DNA of 36,207 nt. Source: a virus. The translations under genes and the position numbers were made by a program. Of the stretch, positions 6,521 to 14,521 are shown in pieces. The first letter of the stretch is position 1. The number at the start of each line of letters is the position of its first letter. Location: the IMG/VR virus record IMGVR_UViG_3300009788_000210, positions 1-36,207 of that record; one strand, given 5' to 3'. The notes beneath the pieces were generated by a model that was not told the origin of the DNA, made no database searches, and worked only from the letters and a program-made list of their open reading frames with translations.

Positions 6521-8785
6521 ATGAACACGACGCTGTTCGACACAGCACAAAACGAAGTAACAACGCGACTGATACTGGACCGAATCGTATTCAACGAGAA
6601 CGGACGGATCATCGCAAAGGCGCACATCCAAGCAACGTATCCACTGAAATCAGAAGCAGGAAAACCCGTAACCCACGTATCAATCCTTGGAGCAATGCCG
6701 AACGCATCGGCTGGCCAAGAGTACGAAGTAACCGGGAAACTGGAATACGATACCAAATGGCACCAATGGCAAATCAAATTCTCGACGCACAGAACAATCC
6801 TACCCAACGATGAAGACTCCATTCTCAGATACCTGATCGACGTTGCGCGATGGGTAGGTCCGGATATAGCCGCAAAGCTGGTAAAGGCATTCGGAAACCA
6901 CACGCTGACCACAATCAAAACCGATCCCGAGCACGTCGCAGAAACCATACCAGGAATAACGCTCACACGAGCGAAAGAGATGCAGTCAACGCTTGTAGAA
7001 AATGAAAAGTCAGAGCAAGCGATGATCGAGATCAACACGATGATCGGTGGAGTGCTACCGCCTTCAATAACACGAAAAGCTATCTCCACATGGGGATCGG
7101 ATGCAGCGTTAAAAATAAAAGACAACCCATTCATTCTAACCAGCCTCCCGGGCGTTGGGTTCATAATGGCGGACGCCATACACCGAAGAATGAAAGGCGC
7201 GGAGGACGATCAAAATCGACACAAATCCGCAATAGTTCACGTACTACAAGAGGCAGCACAGAACGATGGACACACGGTAATAACCACCAACCAAGCAGTG
7301 TTGAAAGCAAACATCCTCACGGGCGGGCTGCGAACAGACTCCATAGCAACGGCCGAAAAAAACGGACACATCAGAACAAGCGACATGGCAAGCGACATGA
7401 GCCTAGAAGACTTGGTTGCCGCCGAAGAGTACGTTGCAGGGAAAATATCAACCATGCTGTCGGAGGAAATGCCACCGACAAGAATAGAAACGACAGACAC
7501 GACACTGAACAACGAACAACGAGCAGCATTCCACGGAATCCAAAACAGCAACGTCTTCATCCTGACAGGAGCACCGGGAACCGGGAAAACATATACGCTA
7601 GCAAGAATTGTGAAGGCGCTTAGAGACACGAACGCCTCAACAGTGCTGGTGGCACCAACCGGAAAAGCAGCAAAGCAGATGGAACTAGCACTCCAAGATA
7701 CGTGCCCGACAACAGCCACAACGATCCATTCGGCACTCGGCCCAACCATCGATGAAGACGGGAACTTCTGCTTTGATCGAGATGAACACGACCCCATCCC
7801 CGCGGACGTGATAATTGCCGACGAATTCAGCATGGTTGACGTTAGGCTCGCAAGAAGTCTACTGAAGGCCATAAGCCCGACGACGAAACTAATCATCGTA
7901 GGGGATCACTACCAGCTACCGTCTATAGGCCCGGGCGCCGTACTCCGAGACCTGATTGCGGCCAAAGTGCCATGCCACGAACTGTCAAAAATACAACGCA
8001 ACGCGGGGCTGATCGTGAAAGCATGCCACGCGATCAAGGCAGGAAAAATCGTGCAACCGGCCGAAAAACTAGATGCCGACGCTGGACAAAACTGGCGACA
8101 CATCGAAACGGAAAGCACGGCACAAACCAAGCAGGTGATAGAAGCACTGCTGCGAGACAAGCTGCCGGGAATGGGCATCGACACATTATGGAACGTACAA
8201 CTGATCAGCCCAACAAACGAGAAGGGAGAACTATCGTGCCAACAACTGAACAAGCTAGCGAAGCAAATCATCAACCCAACACCACCACCATTCCCTCGAA
8301 TCCCGTTCGCACACGGAGACAAGGTAGTCCGACTAAGAAATGGCACCGCGAAAAGCGCCCGTGGCGCAGTCGCGGTGCGAGGTATCACTCGGAGAGAAAC
8401 GGGAGCAACGGCAAAAGAAGACGTAAGAATAGTAAACGGTGACGTCGGAATCGTTCACGACATCGACGACAAGCACGTCATCGTAGAATTCAGATACCCG
8501 GATCGAAAAGTAGAAATCAAAAAGGGCGACCACAAGCTGAAAATGGCATACGCAATGACCGGCCACAAGATGCAAGGAAGCGAAGTGCCGATCGTAGTCC
8601 TTCCACTGCACAAATCGTACTCGCGCATGCCGATGGTAAACCGCGAATGGTTGTACACGGCAATGAGCCGAGCGAAGCAAGCACTGATAACGGTTGGTGA
8701 CCTCGGCGTAATGCGACCGATCATTTCAAAAGTCGGAATGCAGGCGAGGCAGACGACACTAGCGTCCAAGGTGAAACTGCAATGA
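6521..8785 (+). CDS. RecD2-like SF1B DNA helicase
   Basis: A 754-residue helicase of the RecD2 type. An N-terminal OB-like region is followed by helix-hairpin-helix repeats (VARWVGPDIAAKLV, and LPGVGFIMADAI near 208-219). The motor has Walker A GAPGTGKT at 350-357, motif Ia VLVAPTGKAAKQM, Walker B IIADEFSM with Asp434/Glu435, motif III VGDHYQLPSIGPG, and at the C-terminus TGHKMQGSE and WLYTAMSRAK. RecD2 enzymes unwind DNA 5' to 3' without RecBC, so here it may drive recombination-dependent or fork unwinding. ATG at 6521 is preferred to an in-frame start 63 bases upstream because GAAAGGA stands eight bases before it. The stop overlaps the next gene. Confidence 0.9.
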   Translation: MNTTLFDTAQNEVTTRLILDRIVFNENGRIIAKAHIQATYPLKSEAGKPVTHVSILGAMPNASAGQEYEVTGKLEYDTKWHQWQIKFSTHRTILPNDEDSILRYLIDVARWVGPDIAAKLVKAFGNHTLTTIKTDPEHVAETIPGITLTRAKEMQSTLVENEKSEQAMIEINTMIGGVLPPSITRKAISTWGSDAALKIKDNPFILTSLPGVGFIMADAIHRRMKGAEDDQNRHKSAIVHVLQEAAQNDGHTVITTNQAVLKANILTGGLRTDSIATAEKNGHIRTSDMASDMSLEDLVAAEEYVAGKISTMLSEEMPPTRIETTDTTLNNEQRAAFHGIQNSNVFILTGAPGTGKTYTLARIVKALRDTNASTVLVAPTGKAAKQMELALQDTCPTTATTIHSALGPTIDEDGNFCFDRDEHDPIPADVIIADEFSMVDVRLARSLLKAISPTTKLIIVGDHYQLPSIGPGAVLRDLIAAKVPCHELSKIQRNAGLIVKACHAIKAGKIVQPAEKLDADAGQNWRHIETESTAQTKQVIEALLRDKLPGMGIDTLWNVQLISPTNEKGELSCQQLNKLAKQIINPTPPPFPRIPFAHGDKVVRLRNGTAKSARGAVAVRGITRRETGATAKEDVRIVNGDVGIVHDIDDKHVIVEFRYPDRKVEIKKGDHKLKMAYAMTGHKMQGSEVPIVVLPLHKSYSRMPMVNREWLYTAMSRAKQALITVGDLGVMRPIISKVGMQARQTTLASKVKLQ

Positions 8786-9048
8786 TAACACCTATAGTCG
8801 TCGGAGCGGAAAACGAAATCATGCAACCGGTAGAAATGCTGCCGAACGAATTGAGAAGCGCATTACAAGACATCCATGATGCACCAAGAATAATTTGCGA
8901 TCGACACAAGTCGCAAAGTTTCAATTGGGATTTTGTAGCAAGAAGAATCGGCGAACACATCGCGTGGATCGAGGAGCAACGGTGCAATGACGTAAAGAAA
9001 TGCGCCTTACTCCTACAGGCCAAAATTGTTAGGGCAATGAACGAATGA
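8782..9048 (+). CDS. Hypothetical protein, 88 aa
   Basis: Not recognised. It is coupled on both sides by ATGA overlaps, between the RecD-like helicase and the ERCC4 nuclease. The protein is mostly helical with a charged C-terminal half and two lone cysteines, and no membrane segment. Its conserved placement between two DNA-processing enzymes suggests an accessory role in the same process, which is inference only. Confidence 0.55.
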   Translation: MITPIVVGAENEIMQPVEMLPNELRSALQDIHDAPRIICDRHKSQSFNWDFVARRIGEHIAWIEEQRCNDVKKCALLLQAKIVRAMNE

Positions 9049-9587
9049 TAATCGCAGTAGATTCAAGAGAACAAAAACCGTACAAGTTCAAAGGGCTGTT
9101 TCCGGAAAGCGGTGACCTAGTAATTATGGAAACGGGAATACCAGAAGGAGACTACTTAACGATCGGGGGATCATGGGTCGATAATGGAGAGCGCAGCCTT
9201 TTGGCTCAAGACGAAACGGTTGTCCACGCACGATCGTTCAAGAAAGAAGAATGCGCACTGATAGAACGCAAGACGTTGGCAGATTTGTACGGAACCATCG
9301 GGCATGGTCGTGACAGATTTGTTAGAGAACTCGAACGAATGAAGGTGTACGGGTACGCAGCAATCCTGATCGAAGCGCAAATGTCACAGATAGCAGAGCC
9401 CAACGTACACCTGAAACACCCAACACAAATGAGTCCCAAGTCGGTAATCGCATCGCTCATTGCATGGTCGCAAAGATATGGAATCCACATTGTAATGTGC
9501 CCTGGGCGGGCGAATGCAGAGCGGATTTGCTTTAGGATACTAGAACGATGGCACCAGGACTCGATACCACTAAATCGCAAAAAATAA
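9045..9587 (+). CDS. ERCC4/XPF-type structure-specific nuclease
   Basis: A 180-residue stand-alone ERCC4-domain nuclease. The active-site pieces are in order: VDSREQ at residues 5-10, a short acidic GDY segment near 36-38, and the hallmark ERKTLAD at 74-80, followed by the basic GHGRDRFVRELERMK helix. The helix-hairpin-helix that XPF family members use to bind DNA is absent, so targeting must come from another protein. XPF-family nucleases cut branched and flap DNA, and a phage copy would resolve replication or recombination intermediates. It is coupled upstream by ATGA and its end overlaps the primase-helicase start by 40 bases. Confidence 0.85.
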   Translation: MIIAVDSREQKPYKFKGLFPESGDLVIMETGIPEGDYLTIGGSWVDNGERSLLAQDETVVHARSFKKEECALIERKTLADLYGTIGHGRDRFVRELERMKVYGYAAILIEAQMSQIAEPNVHLKHPTQMSPKSVIASLIAWSQRYGIHIVMCPGRANAERICFRILERWHQDSIPLNRKK

Positions 9588-12082
9588 GACAGGCTTGTGA
9601 CGCGCTCTTTTCTCCAGGACAGGTGGTCGAGCTGCGCGTGCTTGGAATCAACCATAAGGACGGAGCTAACGCTTCAGGGTGGTTCAACGACTTCGACAAA
9701 TTGACGGAGTGCGCAGTTAGATACGATGCCAAGAATCCTCTTGGAATCTACACAACATTGGGCGAAGTTCACGCGGGATGCATCGCAAGAAGCAATAACC
9801 AAATCCAAGAACGAACCAAGGTCACGACGTCGGACAAAGACATCCTGACTAGACACTGGTTTCCAGTTGACATCGATCCAACCAGACCATCAGGAGTCTC
9901 TAGCACCGACAACGAGTTGCGATTGGCGCAAGAAATGGCCGACGAAGTGCAACGCTGGCTGAAGGAAGAACATGGTTTCAACGACGCGCTTAGAGCCAAC
10001 AGCGGCAATGGTGTTCATCTGCTGTACAGGGTGCTGATGCCTAACGAAGATCGATACAAGCTACTATTCAGCAAGGCAATGGCAGCCGTCAGCAATCAAT
10101 TCACCAACGATCAAGTGGGGATAGACACCGGCAACTTCAACGCTGCGAGGATCTTCAGGCTGTACGGAACTACGGCAAGAAAGGGGTTGGACCTGGAGGG
10201 AGAGCGACCACACCGGCAATCAGAACTGGTGTTTGAAGGTGATCCGCCGACCTTCGATTCCATGAGAGCAACACCATTGGAAACTATCGCAAAGCTTGTC
10301 TCTGGACGCTCTGCTGCCGCCGCCGCATTGCCGAATTCCAAAAGAACAAGGAACCATGAAGATCCCGATAAGAAGCTGTTCGACCTGGATGCGTTTATCA
10401 AGAAGTACGGGATCACAGTTGTCAGGATTGAACCGATCGGATCGAAAGGCGCGAAATACATACTCGACCATTGCGTGTTCGATTCATCACACACCGGAAC
10501 TTCGGCAGCATTAGGACGGGGGGAAACCGGAGCGATATTCTACAAGTGTTTCCACAATTCTTGCACAGAGAAGGGATGGCAAGAGGTCAGGGACAAGTTC
10601 GGTGACAGCAAGAAGTCTCGCGCGGGCCGGCGCAAGAGATCAGACATTACGGAAAGAACCGACGACAGCAACCCGTGGACCTTGGCGCAACTGTTGATCG
10701 AAGAACTCTATACAGATGAGTGTACTGGACAGGTTCACATCCGAAGACAGGGAGAAGTGTTCTACACGTATCGACCCACCAAGCGATGCTATGTCGAGGT
10801 CAGCGATGACGAGATCAGGATGGGAATCACGCGCTGGTTGGGAGATATGACAGAAAAGCTGAGCCAACGACAGGTCAACGAAGTGTATCGCGCATTGTGC
10901 GCACGAGTAACCGTCACATCCGAAATCGAAATCCCGTTCATGTCGAGGGTTAACCAGGAAGAGGGATGTACAACGGGCGATCCGCGGCGAAGAAACTACG
11001 TGACGCTGAAGAACGGAATACTGGACTTGGATTTGGTAGTCGAGGATCGGCCACCGGACGAATGCCTGTTGACGCACACGGCCGAGTGGTTGACGTTGAA
11101 CGCCTTACCGTTTGGATACCCGACCACGGACAGAGATGCACAGTGTCCGAGTTGGCATAGATTCCTGAATCAGATCATGGAGGGTGATGCACAGAGAATC
11201 GACATCATTCAAGAGGCGTTCGGCTATTGCCTGATGCCCAGCACGTTCCTTGAAAAGTTCTTCGTTCTGTCGGGTGTCGGCCGCAATGGAAAATCAACCC
11301 TGCTGAATGTCTTGCGACACATGTTGGGACCGGACAATGTTGATTCATTGACACCTGAACAGCTTGGTGATCGGTATCTTGTAGCGCGACTTCAATCTAA
11401 GTTTGCAAATCTATGCGCGGACATGAGTGAGATTCAGAGAACCCAGGAAGGCATGCTGAAATCAATCGTTTCCGGTGAGCCGATCATCAGTGACAGAAAG
11501 TACAAAGACGCAGTCCAAATCCGGCCGAGGGCAAAGCTGTTTTTCGCCGCCAACCTACTGCCGAGGTTTGGAGACACGTCGCTGGGGATGTGGCGCAGGA
11601 TGATCTTGCTGCCGTTCAACTACATCGTTCCACTGGACAAGGTTGACGTGCATCTATTCGCCAAGCTGCAAAAAGAAATGCCCGGCATCCTGCTGTGGGC
11701 CATTGGCGGGATGGTCAGGTTGTGCAGTCAGAAACGATTCAGTGCTTCAGGCATCTGTGCGAAGGGTGTGAGGGACTATCGGATGCAGTGCTTCCCGATA
11801 CTCACTTTCCTAGAAGAATGCACTGACGGAGAAGGAGAGGCCACCACAAGAGAACTGTGGACAGCATACAAAAAGTGGTGCAAGGCCTGCGGGCTGATTA
11901 AGCCCAAGCCGATGCACGCATTTGCCCGAGACGTGGTGATGTTCCGCAGCGCAGTACAACGAAGGCAGACGGGCTCGGAGAACGCGGGGAATGTCAGATT
12001 TTTCGGGATAAGCCTGAAGCCGAACCTGGACATCGATGTGATCAGCGAGGGTGGCACGGCATCGGAAAGCTACGGATGGTAA
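9548..12082 (+). CDS. Archaeo-eukaryotic primase / SF3 helicase fusion (D5-like)
   Basis: An 844-residue bifunctional replication protein. The N-terminal AEP-type primase has the metal-binding DID at 108-110, the SGNGVHLLY nucleotide-binding segment and the ARIFRLYGTTARKG motif. A zinc-ribbon-like group follows: Cys309, His315, Cys334 and Cys339 (KCFHNSC). After a D5-type linker comes the superfamily 3 helicase with Walker A GVGRNGKS at 576-583, LCADMSE carrying Asp625, and the sensor FFAANLLPRFGD. The C-terminus resembles the winged-helix DNA-binding domain of such proteins. It should prime and unwind at the phage origin as a hexamer. The start overlaps the nuclease gene; a weak AGGAT precedes it. 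Family assignment is strong. Confidence 0.9.
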   Translation: MAPGLDTTKSQKIRQACDALFSPGQVVELRVLGINHKDGANASGWFNDFDKLTECAVRYDAKNPLGIYTTLGEVHAGCIARSNNQIQERTKVTTSDKDILTRHWFPVDIDPTRPSGVSSTDNELRLAQEMADEVQRWLKEEHGFNDALRANSGNGVHLLYRVLMPNEDRYKLLFSKAMAAVSNQFTNDQVGIDTGNFNAARIFRLYGTTARKGLDLEGERPHRQSELVFEGDPPTFDSMRATPLETIAKLVSGRSAAAAALPNSKRTRNHEDPDKKLFDLDAFIKKYGITVVRIEPIGSKGAKYILDHCVFDSSHTGTSAALGRGETGAIFYKCFHNSCTEKGWQEVRDKFGDSKKSRAGRRKRSDITERTDDSNPWTLAQLLIEELYTDECTGQVHIRRQGEVFYTYRPTKRCYVEVSDDEIRMGITRWLGDMTEKLSQRQVNEVYRALCARVTVTSEIEIPFMSRVNQEEGCTTGDPRRRNYVTLKNGILDLDLVVEDRPPDECLLTHTAEWLTLNALPFGYPTTDRDAQCPSWHRFLNQIMEGDAQRIDIIQEAFGYCLMPSTFLEKFFVLSGVGRNGKSTLLNVLRHMLGPDNVDSLTPEQLGDRYLVARLQSKFANLCADMSEIQRTQEGMLKSIVSGEPIISDRKYKDAVQIRPRAKLFFAANLLPRFGDTSLGMWRRMILLPFNYIVPLDKVDVHLFAKLQKEMPGILLWAIGGMVRLCSQKRFSASGICAKGVRDYRMQCFPILTFLEECTDGEGEATTRELWTAYKKWCKACGLIKPKPMHAFARDVVMFRSAVQRRQTGSENAGNVRFFGISLKPNLDIDVISEGGTASESYGW

Positions 12083-12342
12083 AGACTACAGATTGCTCCT
12101 ACTGCAGTGCGCCCAAACAAACCCCTAACGAATCGCGATCGCAGAAAAATCTATTAAGAGAGTGTATTGACGAGGGATGGCGACACGAAGCGTTCCAGCA
12201 TTATTCTGTTCGCGTGGGGATCGCACTGCTGGGAATGGTGCTTGCTGTGATCGTAGCGTCAATGATGTGGTGCAGTACGGCGGCCCTACTAAGACAACAC
12301 TCGTTGACCGATGTTCTGCAACCAATCAGATTGACGTGGTGA
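12076..12342 (+). CDS. Small single-pass membrane protein, 88 aa
   Basis: The ATG lies inside the end of the primase-helicase gene. The N-terminus has a CSYC pair, residues 20-45 are charged, and residues 47-65 form one clear transmembrane helix (VGIALLGMVLAVIVASMMW), followed by about 20 soluble residues. It is the last gene of the rightward block and its final 54 bases overlap the opposing gene at 12289-12459. One membrane span is compatible with many phage membrane proteins; there is nothing specific to call it a holin. Confidence 0.5.
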   Translation: MVKTTDCSYCSAPKQTPNESRSQKNLLRECIDEGWRHEAFQHYSVRVGIALLGMVLAVIVASMMWCSTAALLRQHSLTDVLQPIRLTW

Positions 12343-12459
12343 CAACGTCTTGCCTCTGTAGTTCTGATCAAGACTGTCTAGGAATTCCACCTCTCGACAA
12401 GACATTCCGTGATCAGAATTTAGCAAATCATCGACAAGCCGTTCTTCATCATAGGTCAT
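12289..12459 (-). CDS. Small acidic hypothetical protein, 56 aa
   Basis: The leftmost minus-strand gene. The preferred start is the ATG at 12459 (product MTYDEERLV...), since the longer frame to 12504 has no ribosome-binding site; a GGAAATGG lies before the chosen start. The peptide looks like a compact helical protein, with MSCREVEFLDSL and LSPRQSDWLQNI pieces often seen in small phage proteins. Its 3' end overlaps the opposing membrane-protein gene by 54 bases. Function unknown. Confidence 0.5.
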   Translation of the reverse strand: MTYDEERLVDDLLNSDHGMSCREVEFLDSLDQNYRGKTLSPRQSDWLQNIGQRVLS

Positions 12460-12504
12460 ATCGCCATTTCCAGTCCGGATCCGCGTACTATCGATAGAAC
12501 ACAT

Positions 12505-12735
12505 TTAAGAGAAGGGATACATTCCGCACTGAGCACAAGGCTTGGAGCCCGGACACCCAGTAAGTTGATCTAGTTTCTGTTGTACACACCTCATTTCAGA
12601 CTGAAGAATAGAGATCTGGTTAGAGTGTTGACCAATCGTCCAACTATCACCATTATCAGGAACATCACCACGAACGGCTTCTAGTGCATCATCCTGCCGT
12701 TGGTCTGCTTTCATGCACTGCTCTTCGTGTGTCAT
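12505..12735 (-). CDS. Small Cys-motif protein, 76 aa
   Basis: The start is supported by AAAGTAGGTG seven bases upstream. The N-terminal 60 residues are polar and helical, possibly a short coiled coil (SILQSEMRCVQQKLDQL). The C-terminus carries CPGSKPCAQCG, a closely spaced cysteine group that could bind a metal. It lies eight bases downstream of the XRE-type regulator in the same transcription unit. No family recognised. Confidence 0.55.
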   Translation of the reverse strand: MTHEEQCMKADQRQDDALEAVRGDVPDNGDSWTIGQHSNQISILQSEMRCVQQKLDQLTGCPGSKPCAQCGMYPFS

Positions 12736-12743
12736 AGCGGCAC

Positions 12744-13094
12744 CTACTTTCTACGGGCCTTGTTACCGAACCGATCGAATGGCCGAGGCTTAGATTCAGA
12801 CTTACCAGATGCGGGCCGAGTCACAATCTCAATGTCAAGGCCTAGCGCCTCGAGGATTTGAAGAAACGTGCTGAGCTGAACACCACCCCTTGATCGTACG
12901 CCTTCTCCGTGGACCAACCGGACAAGCGAGTCTCTTGTGAACGGCCGATCCTTAGCAACCCTGTAAAGGCTCAAGCTCAATCGACCCATCGTCTCTTCAA
13001 TTACTGTGGCGACGGACTCAACGGTCGATTGCTTTCCGGCCACTACCAGCATGTCGAGAGAGTCGTTCCACGTAGCGGTTTTTTTCTTTGACAT
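12744..13094 (-). CDS. XRE/Cro-like helix-turn-helix regulator
   Basis: A 116-residue protein with a Cro/CI-type DNA-binding domain at about residues 36-90: LSLYRVAKDRPFTRDSLVRL corresponds to helices 2 and 3, followed by LSTFLQILEALGLDIEIV, the usual closing helices. The C-terminus is basic (KPRPFDRFGNKARRK). It starts in an ATGA overlap with the 78-residue gene upstream, a pairing also seen in toxin-antitoxin loci, though the partner does not look like a known toxin. It could regulate the opposing early genes or its own cluster. The fold is well supported, the target is not. Confidence 0.7.
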   Translation of the reverse strand: MSKKKTATWNDSLDMLVVAGKQSTVESVATVIEETMGRLSLSLYRVAKDRPFTRDSLVRLVHGEGVRSRGGVQLSTFLQILEALGLDIEIVTRPASGKSESKPRPFDRFGNKARRK

Positions 13095-13330
13095 CAGATT
13101 ATCACCTTGCCAACAAGTTCAAGCCCAGGAAGCAACGCTTGATCACGACGCACGGCGCCGTTGGATAGAATATCACTAGCACGCTTGAGAACAAAAAGGT
13201 CTGTGTGAAAACGGATAGCAACAAACTCGCGAACCTCCTTCCTGGTAGCAGGCTTTGAAGGATGGCCGAAAACACGGCCGATGGCCAATCGTTGATCATC
13301 GTCTAATTCGAGATTCGTTATAACCTTCAT
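13094..13330 (-). CDS. Hypothetical protein, 78 aa, paired with XRE regulator
   Basis: Start at ATG 13330 (MKVITNLELDDDQRLAIGRV); a longer frame to 13411 exists but its extra residues look non-coding. The stop overlaps the regulator start as ATGA. The protein is small, mixed and probably helical, with no cysteines and no membrane segment. The two-gene overlap suggests joint expression and perhaps a complex. I cannot assign a family, and no strong ribosome-binding site is visible. Confidence 0.5.
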   Translation of the reverse strand: MKVITNLELDDDQRLAIGRVFGHPSKPATRKEVREFVAIRFHTDLFVLKRASDILSNGAVRRDQALLPGLELVGKVII

Positions 13331-13543
13331 GCGGCAATCGTCTTCATAGTTGTGTCGGTGGCCGGTCGGGCTTCCGGCGTCATGTTTTTTCAGCCAACAG
13401 ACTGCATTCATTCCTTCTGATGGCCGATGGAGCTGATGCTACTAGCGATACCAACAACGGTGGGGAACATCCACCTTGCTCACGTTTGTCATAATGACCA
13501 AAACCAAAAGGCGCTCTATCCATCCCTAACGCATCACCGACAC

Positions 13544-13616
13544 TAACGGAGACAGGACTTGAACCTGCGACCTTCGGATTATGAATCCGACGCGCTGCCA
13601 ACTGCGCTACTCCGCA
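13544..13616 (-). tRNA. tRNA with CAT anticodon (Met or lysidine-type Ile)
   Basis: A full cloverleaf can be drawn on the minus strand, 73 bases: acceptor stem with pairs 3-7 perfect, D-arm stem GCGC/GCGC, anticodon stem TCGGA/TCCGA with loop TTCATAA, and T-arm with loop TTCAAGT. The anticodon is CAT. Pair 2-71 is G-U and 1-72 is T-T, an end mismatch that recalls initiator tRNAs, but the three consecutive G-C pairs of initiators are absent (GGA/TCC), so elongator Met or an Ile tRNA needing lysidine is more likely. CCA is not encoded. The 213 bases to its left hold only weak hairpins (for example GCCGG/CCGGC at about 13361-13378). Confidence 0.9.
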
Positions 13617-13772
13617 CTAATGCCCGGACCGCTGGCAAAACAAATCTTCGGCCACTTTCTAGTAAGGCCGGGTTGGCGTCTCATTGCGCCCACCACCGAT
13701 CCGGGCTCAACGAGGGTTGGTAGAAACCCGCTCGCGTTACTCAATCAGCTCCTAGCTCCCAACACGAAACAG

Positions 13773-13799
13773 GGTATACACGATTCAAGGCAGTGTCAA
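13773..13799 (-). promoter_or_regulatory. Candidate leftward promoter for the tRNA and regulator cluster
   Basis: On the minus strand a perfect TTGACA (13799 to 13794) is followed after 15 bases by TATACC, or after 17 by TACCCT. The preceding CGTGTATA string is shared with the strong promoter at 34060-34088. It lies in the 13617-13811 gap, downstream of the late-operon terminator and upstream of the tRNA, where a promoter is expected. I see no gene in that gap. Confidence 0.35.
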
Positions 13800-13811
13800 C
13801 ATGTTTTCGCG

Positions 13812-13846
13812 CAAATAAATGGCCCCGAGAGAAGGATCCCGGGGCC
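13812..13846 (-). terminator. Leftward terminator of the virion operon
   Basis: On the minus strand GGCCCCG (13846-13840) pairs with CGGGGCC (13827-13821), followed by the T-rich ATTTATTTG (13820-13812). A second stem just upstream in the transcript, GGGC-TTCG-GCCC at 13883-13872 with a stable UUCG tetraloop, lies next to a run of nine G (plus strand). Together they close the leftward late transcription after the lipoprotein gene. Confidence 0.65.
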
Positions 13847-13911
13847 GGTAAAGAAACACCGTTGCGGGGGGGGGCCGAAGCCCGGCGCCCGGCGACGGAA
13901 GCAGCCAACGG

Positions 13912-14502
13912 TCAGGGTGGAACCGAAGAATTGCCCCCAGGAGGAGCCACAGGAAGCCGCTCAAGGGCCTCTAGTCTTCGGCCGAAGTCCTGGAGCATTT
14001 GATCCATAGAAGCGAGGAAGGCCCCCTGCTGTTCGTCTAGCGGAACGTCAGCCGGCTGCTGAGTACCCTGGATCATGGAAATCAGAGGAACAATGGCCGT
14101 CAGCCCCCTGATGATGTTGTCAGATTGCCGGTTTGAAGCACCAAAGGCGTCTTCCGATATGCCCTGTATGCCAGAAGACGTAGGAGTGTACATCGCGATC
14201 CGCTGGAGCGACGACGACTCCAGGTCCAGCCTTCCGGACTGATCAAAATGCAAGTCGCCCACGCCGAACAGAACGGCGGCCTCCTGGTTGCCCTCAGAAT
14301 CATAGGTGACGGTTCCCTCCTCTTCGTTCCATCCGAACTGAGTCCATTGGTCACTCGCGCCGAGGATCTTCTTGCCTTGTCCGCCCGGATCGAACAACTG
14401 GCATCCTGGCAACCATGCCAACAAGGCCAATACGAACATCACCACAACGAAGGGCTCTTCGCATACGAAGGATACAACACGCTTCCAGGATTGACTCTTC
14501 AT
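13912..14502 (-). CDS. Putative lipoprotein / membrane-anchored protein
   Basis: A 196-residue protein with a good AGAGGA ribosome-binding site. The N-terminus has basic residues, a hydrophobic stretch at 18-31 (FVVVMFVLALLAWL) and then LPGC with Cys34, a plausible lipobox followed by a Gly-rich linker. The mature part is soluble and ends in a Pro/Gly/Ser-rich tail. As the last gene of the late operon it is where lysis or virion-accessory genes often sit; an outer spanin is conceivable from the lipobox, but spanins are usually shorter and more proline-rich. Function remains open. It is followed by two hairpins. Confidence 0.6.
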   Translation of the reverse strand: MKSQSWKRVVSFVCEEPFVVVMFVLALLAWLPGCQLFDPGGQGKKILGASDQWTQFGWNEEEGTVTYDSEGNQEAAVLFGVGDLHFDQSGRLDLESSSLQRIAMYTPTSSGIQGISEDAFGASNRQSDNIIRGLTAIVPLISMIQGTQQPADVPLDEQQGAFLASMDQMLQDFGRRLEALERLPVAPPGGNSSVPP

Positions 14503-14521
14503 AGGATTCCTCTCTTGTTAT

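Noticed and set aside
13380-13601. Minus-strand 73-codon frame containing NPKVAGSSPV
   Set aside because: This phrase is the well-known false translation of tRNA sequence; the frame crosses the tRNA at 13544-13616.
13544-13616. tRNA as a prophage attachment site
   Set aside because: No integrase gene and no second copy of the tRNA 3' end in the window.
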